Shown one piece after another: positions 51,838 to 62,000 of a stretch of DNA of 62,000 nucleotides (the stretch's first letter is position 1; the number at the start of each line of letters is the position of its first letter). The position numbers were made by a program, and so were the translations under genes. The notes under the pieces were generated by a model that saw nothing but the letters and a program-made list of their open reading frames with translations, had not been told where the DNA came from and searched no databases. Location: positions 3,648,412 to 3,710,411 of the forward strand of contig CM022679.1 of the NCBI GenBank assembly GCA_012295275.1, written 5' to 3'. This stretch comes from Chrysomallon squamiferum (Eukaryota > Mollusca > Gastropoda > Neomphalida > Peltospiridae).

Positions 51838-52041
51838 TTATAATACTGCTATAGTAATAGTAACAGTAGCAGTAGTATTAGTAGCAGTAGTATTAGTAGT
51901 AGTAGCAGCAGCAGTAGTAGTAGTAGTAGTAATAGCAGTATCAGTAATAGCAGCAGTGGCAGTAGTAGCAGTAGCAGTAGTATTAGTATTAGTAGTAGTA
52001 GTAGCAGCAGCAGCAGTAGTAGTAGTAGTAGTAGCAGCAGC

Positions 52042-52078
<37 letters not shown>

Positions 52079-52143
52079 TTAGTAGTATTAGTAGTAGTAG
52101 TAGCAGCAGCCGCAGCAGCAGTAGTAGTAGTAGCAGCAGCAGC

Positions 52144-52196
<53 letters not shown>

Positions 52197-52203
52197 AAGT
52201 AGC
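51838..52203. repeat. Cryptic (AGT/AGC/ATT)n trinucleotide array, about 365 bp
   Basis: Three-base periodicity is unbroken, but units vary among AGT, AGC, ATT and AAT, ending in a pure (AGT)n block of about 50 bp. Strict periodicity leaves several frames open on both strands (poly-Val/Ala, poly-Thr/Ala, poly-Leu). These are not genes. Confidence 0.95.
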
Positions 52204-52559
52204 AACAAGCAGCAAGGTTTTAGACATAATTTACACTTGGGCTGTTTGGTACAGTAAACACGTTCCTGTCACTAAATCTTGGGTCTGGTCTAATCGGCAT
52301 GCCTACGGTCGGGACAGTCACTTCGTTTTGATCAATCAACACTGCCCACCTTAATCAATAAGCCACAGCTCAGACAGAATTACCTCCGATTCATTCAAAC
52401 TAGATGAGGAGATTGACTGCATTTCTTTAGATGCTATCTTTTATATGTCCTTTTTTTCTTTTCTTATTTATTTATTTTGTATCAGTACATCAGCTATGTA
52501 GTGTATTTTTTAGTGTCGGCGTGTACCTATATAAAGGTGTATGTGTATAGGTGTGTGTG

Positions 52560-52861
52560 TCTGTGTGTCAGTTAATCAATTATGTCGTTTGTCAATTAGG
52601 GGACTAATCATCCAGTCAGTCAATACATACTGAGACAGCCAGTCAGGTGGGCAATTACCCGGTTCTGTGTCAGTCAGTTTGTCAGTGAATGAGTCAGCTA
52701 TGCATCTAGTGAGTCAGTCGGTGAATCACCATTGATTCAGTATTTCCAACTAGCAATTCACCCATTCACTAGTTCACCAAGCCAGTCACCAAACTGCCAA
52801 ACTAGTCTGTTTTACTAGCCATCCAGTTTCACTCCCCAACCATCTGTTAAGCAAATTAATC
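52560..52861. repeat. Decayed (CAGT)n-derived field
   Basis: About 300 bp in which cagt, tagt, cact and ccag words recur at multiples of four bases. This looks like an ancient tetranucleotide array scrambled by substitutions. Confidence 0.5.
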
Positions 52862-52946
52862 AACCAACAAAACCGACAGTCAGCTAGTCAGTCAGTCAGC
52901 TAGTCAGTCAGTCAGCTAGTCAGTCAGTCAGCTAGTTAGTCAGTAA
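52862..52946. repeat. 16-bp minisatellite cagctagtcagtcagt
   Basis: About five copies of a 16-bp higher-order unit made of four tetranucleotides (cagc, tagt, cagt, cagt), adjoining the decayed CAGT field. Confidence 0.9.
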
Positions 52947-53133
52947 GTAAACAAGCAATAGGGCTGAAGATGTATCGGTAAATTACGATTACAAAAAAAT
53001 GCTACTGATTTATTAGTTACCTACTCATTAGCATTAAGGGCGTCTGTATTGTTTTGTAAGAATCTCTTATTTGAATTATGTATATGTATATATATATATA
53101 TATACTGATCAAATATTCCTTTATACATCCCAG

Positions 53134-53192
53134 ATGATCTTTCAGATGAAACTGGTTCAGAAAGCCTGGACGAAAGTGAATGCTTTCTGCCA
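53134..53192 (+). other. Candidate small coding exon
   Basis: A 59-nt segment with acceptor cctttatacatcccag (ending 53133) and donor TGCCA|GTAAGTT (GT at 53193-53194). The frame starting at 53136 reads DLSDETGSESLDESECFLP, an acidic protein-like composition unlike the local background. I do not recognise the protein. Confidence 0.2.
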
Positions 53193-53778
53193 GTAAGTTA
53201 AATGCTATCACTAACGTACAACGGTACCTCAAATTACGTAACTTCATAATCATTTTAAATTACCTGCACTTATTGATAAGCTATAGGCAGAATAATGCAT
53301 ATCCCAAACTTAAATATACTATTGCTGTGGTATTAGATGGAATATGATAATAAAACATTATACACAGCTAATAGGTTTGATGCTACGTTCTGTCAAGTAC
53401 TGAACTAGATCATTTTACTTCTTAAATTACAGAGTCAAGCGATAATTAGTGAGACTGATCTTATAATGAGGATAAATGTTTTATAGTTTGAATATAAAAA
53501 TTAAAAAAAACACAGCCTTACAGGGAAATATCGATTTTGTCATCATTTCTGAACCAAGGAAAAGATTAAAAAAAAAAAAAAAAAAAACAGTTCAAGAAAT
53601 AATTTAATGTCAGTTATTTCAGTTCAGAGAAAAATATAGATTTTAACAGAGGGAAAAATCCTCATATTATTCGTATTTAATGACTGTTATTGCCTGCAAT
53701 TTGTAGAATATTTTATTTTCTTGGATACTGGTTAATGATATTTTAACTTGTTTTTATTCTTTTTTCCTTTTCTTTCAG

Positions 53779-53973
53779 GACTATAGAAGCGATCGTTATT
53801 TATTTATATTTATTTTTACTTTTGTTTGTTTTGGGGTTTTGGGTTTTTTTTTTATATACAAATATGAAACGTTTCAGTTTGATTTAAGATATAAAATAAT
53901 ATCTCGAAGAGGAATAAATGAAACAATAAAAATAAGACTTCAACAACAACAACAAAAAAACCACACGCAGTAA
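53779..53973 (+). other. Candidate terminal coding exon with a membrane segment
   Basis: It follows a strong acceptor (ttttttccttttctttcag, ending 53778). The frame in phase with the preceding candidate exon is open for 64 codons and ends in TAA at 53971-53973. It encodes DYRSDR, a run of about 21 hydrophobic residues, a basic stretch with Lys/Arg, and five Gln codons from a CAA repeat. T-rich DNA readily gives hydrophobic open frames, so this is tentative. Confidence 0.15.
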
Positions 53974-54950
53974 CTACATGAACTGTAATAATGGTAAAAT
54001 GATTATAAAAAATCTCATAAAAATACATATTAATAAAAGTAATTTGTAGCGCTTGTATTTCACAATCACAAACATTTCTATCAGCAAACAGTGATTCATG
54101 TCAAAAGAAATTAAAATGCTTGCAAAGGTGGATTTTGAAAAATCTGTGTAAGCTCTTTATCAAATGAGATATATATCCATATTGTTTGTTTCGTTATGGA
54201 GAATCGACATTTTTTGAAAAACTAATCCTAATCTGAAAACAGAGTTAACAAATAACATACCACTGCTGAACCGCACACTAAATAAATGTACAGTTTGGCT
54301 CGTATAAATATTTGTCGTGGATCTGTTTCGTGTCTTGCCCTCCCCTCGTCACTTCATTGATGGTTTCTGCTCCTGACCTCCATCCCGCTAATTTAATATT
54401 TTGTATATAAGACTGAAACCACACAGATGTGTAGACCGAACTATTTTCGATCAGTATATTTCTAAAAATTTACTCTAAAAATGTTTACCATCTCTGTAAA
54501 TAATTTGTGATATTACTAAATGTATTGTAAATACAATCTATGTTCAGCTTTTGGAACTGACGTCGGATTTGGTCAATAGCGATAGTAAAGTAATTATGTA
54601 GGCTTTTTCATTACAAAAGTAAACTCACGTATTTGAAAAATTATTATCCTAAAGAGGTTGCTGCGGTGCGACATTTTAATTAGTGGAGTAATACAAAATA
54701 CAATCTGTCATGGCGACGAGCTGACCAAGTAAAAGTCAACGCCCCACGGTTGATCCGTATTGAAGAAAAAATTATCTTAAATTAAATAAGGTTCAAGTTA
54801 TTACTTGTTACGAACTTTATAATTACTATCTATGCAATTTCAAAATGAAAAAAAAAAAAAATGATTTCGAATAAATTTCTTTGTTTTAAAGATATTTTTA
54901 GAAACATTCTATAATATTTAGCAGAAAATATTTATTTAGCAAAACATGAA
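53974..54950. other. Gene-poor AT-rich sequence
   Basis: Nothing recognisable. Confidence 0.5.
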
Positions 54951-54974
54951 TATATATATATATATATATATACA

Positions 54975-55047
<73 letters not shown>
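54951..55047. repeat. (TA)n-(CT)n-(TA)n compound microsatellite
   Basis: A CT block at 54975-54990 is framed by two TA blocks; the right one is about 57 bp. Confidence 0.95.
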
Positions 55048-55050
<3 letters not shown>

Positions 55051-55501
55051 TATTTAAATTAATCTATGTAGCCGATAGAACTTACTAAATAATAAATTCA
55101 ACAGAAATAAGACCTTTTTATAAAAGTGATTTAAGAACTGTTTCACTTTCATTTAGAGATTCACGGGAAATAATGAAAAAACGTGACTTTCTTGATATCT
55201 GTCCATGTTAAAATTACACAGAATCAAATAATATTTAAAATCTAACCTAAAACGAACAAGAGCATTAGTTAAGTAGCACGTCGATGTTTCTGATATTCGT
55301 AATGGCCTTTTTGTTAGTTTCTGCCGCGTCAGATTAATTCCACTATTCCTTCCTGATCCGTGAAATATTTCTGTCATGATGAACTGACTGCTAAGGTTTC
55401 ATATTTTAATCAGAAACGAGATTAATCAAATTTGTCGCGAGTTGTCAACGTCTGTGATCAACTGGATTTGCCAGGCATGAGTTGAATCAGAACTCGTAAA
55501 C

Positions 55502-55503
<2 letters not shown>

Positions 55504-55581
<78 letters not shown>
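55504..55581. repeat. (CT)n microsatellite
   Basis: About 39 uninterrupted units. Confidence 0.97.
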
Positions 55582-58175
<2,594 letters not shown>

Positions 58176-58511
58176 ATACTAATTTACGTTATTTGACGTC
58201 TCCTGTTCTTCTTTTTAAAAATAAAAACATAAAAAATACAGTATAGCAAAGGACAACAGCACCCAAAGGCACTGTAATTGCAACTGATTTTCAATAATGA
58301 TATGTAGCAGAATTTAATGGATTTCTTACATCTGATAATTCTATAGTAAAAACAAGGAAGGGCTGTAAAAATGAACATAAAACGTACACGTTATAGAGTA
58401 TTACGTCCATGTGGATCAACAATTGTTATGGAGCAGGTTTTCTTCAAAATTTTACGAGCTGCATGATGTTTTGTCAAAGAACAAAATTATCATAAAGACA
58501 GTTCTGAAGTT

Positions 58512-58513
58512 AA

Positions 58514-58560
<47 letters not shown>

Positions 58561-58562
58561 AT
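58512..58562. repeat. (AAAT)n microsatellite
   Basis: About twelve perfect tetranucleotide units. Confidence 0.95.
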
Positions 58563-60984
58563 GCCAGAAAATAACTGATGATAAAAACTAAAATTGAAAA
58601 ATAAAAATAATAAAACAAAACGAAATAAAATTCACCGTTCAAATAAAATGCAAAATAGTCGACTAAATAACATACTGTAATTTGAATAATTTTCTTATTG
58701 TAATCATGTTCTTGTAGTATATTTAACAAAACAACTTCATAAACCATTAAAGTAATTTGTTTTATTTTCTATTCGTCTAGCATTGTTGCCCTGGAGTATT
58801 TAACTATGCATACAATGTAACGTGGTATTCCCGAACTGTTTCAGTCTGCATATTCAGATTCGTCTGAGAGAATGGTCGCATCTAAAAATATGACAACGTT
58901 TCAGTATTTCTGCTGTTTCGTATAATTTCACTAGTACTTAAATTAAATTGGCCAATAATTTAACTTTTTATTTCTTTATAAATCTAAAATCTATTCATGA
59001 CTAACGTCATGTTTGCAAAGATATTTGTATCGATGTGTACATGTTTTTATGCCTTGATGTCTATTTTTGTTGTTTCCTGGGTCTATGTACATTTGTCTGT
59101 ATATGTAAATACTTTTTATCGATTTCTTTCTTTTTACCAGAATAAGATGTGAAAGTATTATTTATTTTTGTGTGCGTGTGTGGTTGTGTGTGTGCGCGCG
59201 TGAGTGTATCTCCAAGGGAGACAATACTTAGGAGCAATTGAGGGTTCATTATGATTGCTTCCATTGGTCATATCCTGTCCACAGCAAACTTTGTTTTATA
59301 CATAATCTGTCTTTTTAGTTACTCCAATCTCTTTTTTTTTTTTTTTTTTTCTGGTGAAAACTTCATAACTATAAATATACTTTTATTCCAAAAAAAGCTC
59401 TTGCAGTGGAAAAAACGGTTTCTTTTCTCATAACCAACACTTCATCCAAAGAAAACAATCAATCATTAATTTTCAGTCTGAACTTTCTGCTTCTCGTTTT
59501 CTTGTCAGATCCATTATTTTATATATAAGACGAGCGAAAAAAAAATAATCTCACAAACACGATTCGATCATTATAATATCGTTCTCCCAGTTTTAAACAA
59601 TGACACGGTTCAGATCGATTTTCTTCAATTTTCGGTGTAAGACTCCTAATTATATTCCTGTGGACGTTGAAGTAAGTAATTAAATATTAATACAAAACTA
59701 AGTGTCCTTGCCATCAAGACGGATCGCCAGTAATTAACAATTACAACTACAACAACAGGAGAAAAAAAACAACGTTGTTTTAGATACAGGAAACGATAGG
59801 TTCTGTGTTGAACAGTAAGCATTATAAACCAGTTATTTAACATTCAGAATGACACAATTATGATGGATGAATGAATGACAGCATTTATTATTTAACAATT
59901 AAAATTTAGTTCCTGTGTGCCTGGCTTGTAGATCAGTTGTCATATAACACTGAAAAAGAGTTGTAATCAATATTTTATAGGATCTTATATAGTTGGATGG
60001 ATAATAAGCTATTATTTCATTTAAAAAAAAAATAATAATTAAAATCGATTTTTTTATGTTATTAAGTGTCTATAGGTTGGTCTTAATTGCTGATGTTTAA
60101 CTTTCTGACTGACTGTTTACTCAATGTTCAATGAAAGAGAAATAAAAAATAAAATAATAATAATAATAATAATTTAAATTATCATTATGCCAGATCTTAC
60201 ATTAAAGATAACAGTTTGTAAAAGCACAAGAAAAAAAAAAACAACAACGAAAAAACATTGCCTTGAAAGCTGATTCAGGAACGACCAGAAATTTAGTTCT
60301 TCCATTATTTTGACTTGTATTAAATAACTGTCGAAGAACGACAATCGCAGTGGAACATGTGTATCCAGTTTCTTAATGGTTACCTCCCTTTATAAAGATG
60401 TTCGATTATAATTTCGTCTCTTACAATGATTTTTTCTATGTATTTCTCTATGGATACATGATTTTTTATTTTCATTGAAAAGACTCTATATCTTCTTTAG
60501 GTTTTGTATCCTAATCAAGCTGGAGAATATCTGAAACTAATTTGTATGTAACAAAGTTATGTTTTTAATTGTTGTAACATAACTGGTACAAAATGTTGAT
60601 ATAGAATTTCGTAGTAGATTATCAGAAAAGTTAATTAAATGTACATGCGATTCAGTTTTATTTATTTGTTTGTCATTTGTTTGATATTAATATTATTATT
60701 ATTGTGTGTGTATAGCTCTCTTTTAAATATGTGTAATTAGTTTTGTTCTTGTTTTTGTTATTCTCGAGTTATTTTTTATAAACAGTGCTTCAAATTAATG
60801 GTTGTCATGTACGAAATAATCTGTATCAGCAATTGTTATTTTAATGTACATAAACATAATCTGCATCTTAATACTGAGTAGAATTCCACGTGTAAAATGT
60901 GTCATTGAAAGATTATTTTAACGCCATTAAGACCCACGATTTGACAAGTAAAAGTTATAAATAATTAGATTAAATATTAAAAAA
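58563..60984. other. Gene-poor AT-rich sequence
   Basis: No supported exon. It contains a T-tract at 59331-59350 and (AAT)n at 60151-60172. Confidence 0.5.
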
Positions 60985-60993
60985 CTAATTAAA

Positions 60994-61037
<44 letters not shown>

Positions 61038-61232
61038 TGATGATGAATATTCTTATGCCGAAAATTAAACAGTTATGAAGTAATAAAAGCAAAATTACTC
61101 AAACAACTGAGTACTTATGTTCCATTATAGCTTCAAAAACAAGATCGAAAAGAAGTAAAATAATATACACCCAAATACACACACATACATACATATTAAA
61201 GTGAAACCGAGGCACTATTTACAATAATAGTA

Positions 61233-61312
<80 letters not shown>

Positions 61313-61496
61313 TATTCTCATGCCGTAAACCGAAACAATTATGAAGTAATAAAAGCAAGATTACTCAAACGACTGAGTACATATGTTCCATTATAGCTTT
61401 AAAAACAAGATCGAAAAGAAGTAAAATAATATACACCCAAATACACAAATACACACATATACATACATATTAAAGTAAAACCGAGGCACTATTTAC

Positions 61497-61537
<41 letters not shown>

Positions 61538-61831
61538 TGATGATGATGATGATTATGATGAATATTCTCATGCCGTAAAATTAAACAATTATGAAGTAAT
61601 AAAAGCAACATTACTCAAAAGACTGAGTACATTTGTTCCATTATGTCTTTGAAAACAAGATTGAAAGGAAGTAAAATAATAATACAAATACACACACACA
61701 CACACATACACAAACACATACACACATACACACATACATACATACATACATACATACACATACATACATATTATACAACTGAGGCACTATTTACATAGCA
61801 TTAATAATAATATAATACATACATACATACA

Positions 61832-61880
<49 letters not shown>

Positions 61881-62000
61881 GTAATAATAATATTAATGAT
61901 GATGATGAATATTCTCATGCCGTAAAATTAACAGTTATGAAGTAATAAAAGTAAAATTACTCAAAAGACTGAGTACATATATCCATTATCTCTTTGAAAA
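60985..62000. repeat. Tandem array of a composite 250-350-bp unit, four copies, continuing past the window
   Basis: The anchor aatattct(t/c)atgccg starts at 61046, 61311, 61561 and 61908, giving periods of 265, 250 and 347 bp. Each unit has an (AAT)n-(GAT)n block, then about 130 bp of conserved unique sequence (ttatgaagtaataaaagc, ctgagtac, ttccattat, gaggcactatttaca) and an (AC)/(ATAC)n block. Copies differ by point changes and repeat lengths. No coding frame is shared. It is a minisatellite/satellite-like array. Confidence 0.92.

Noticed and set aside
52227-52354. Non-repetitive tail of the 270-codon frame downstream of the AGT array
   Set aside because: Read-through of the periodic array; no domain and an ordinary stop soon after.

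Overview
The window is animal nuclear DNA. It is AT-rich, its genes are sparse and intron-containing, and it is unusually loaded with long, nearly perfect microsatellites such as (CT)n, (ATT)n, (AGT)n, (ATAC)n and (AC)n. Only two coding regions are convincing. Both are conserved regulatory proteins: a Polycomb/CBX protein and a RASD/Dexras-type small GTPase. Composition, repeat style and protein sequence suggest a lophotrochozoan, most likely a mollusc. That is an inference, because no single sequence here fixes the species.

Layout. Bases 1-685 are the end of an intron. Bases 686-1648 are the last coding exon of a plus-strand Polycomb (Pc/CBX2/4/6/7/8 class) gene, with an acidic Asp/Ser tract, AT-hook motifs, an Arg-Gly array and the C-terminal RING1-binding box. 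Its 3' UTR probably ends near 2.5 kb. Bases 2.5-40.8 kb are a long gene-poor stretch dominated by microsatellites. It holds one candidate short terminal-inverted-repeat element (4324-4788), a perfect 13-bp hairpin (14918-14950), and several islands of mixed sequence with well-formed splice sites but no long reading frame. Those islands may be untranslated exons or lncRNA exons (10861-10942, 12961-13122, 21757-21977, 33900-34047 on plus; 19863-20025 on minus). Bases 40.8-43.1 kb carry the complete RASD-like gene: an E-box/TATA promoter, a probable 5' UTR exon with a short upstream ORF, a short intron, one uninterrupted coding exon (41481-42224) and a 3' UTR that runs into an (ATTT)n array. Bases 43.1-62 kb are again gene-poor and repeat-rich, with a cryptic AGT/AGC array, a CAGT-derived minisatellite field, a possible pair of small exons near 53.1-53.9 kb, and a roughly 250-350-bp tandem repeat running off the right edge.

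How it works together. The two genes lie on the same strand about 39 kb apart and have no obvious functional link: Pc is a chromatin silencer, RASD a membrane-anchored signalling GTPase. The gap may hold distal promoters, 5' UTR exons and enhancers of the RASD gene. I see no operon, CRISPR array, rRNA, tRNA or intact transposon, and no evidence for an undescribed multi-gene system. The observations most worth testing are the RASD 5'/3' regulatory architecture, the repeat-encoded domains of Pc, the candidate small exons and the composite tandem array at the right end.
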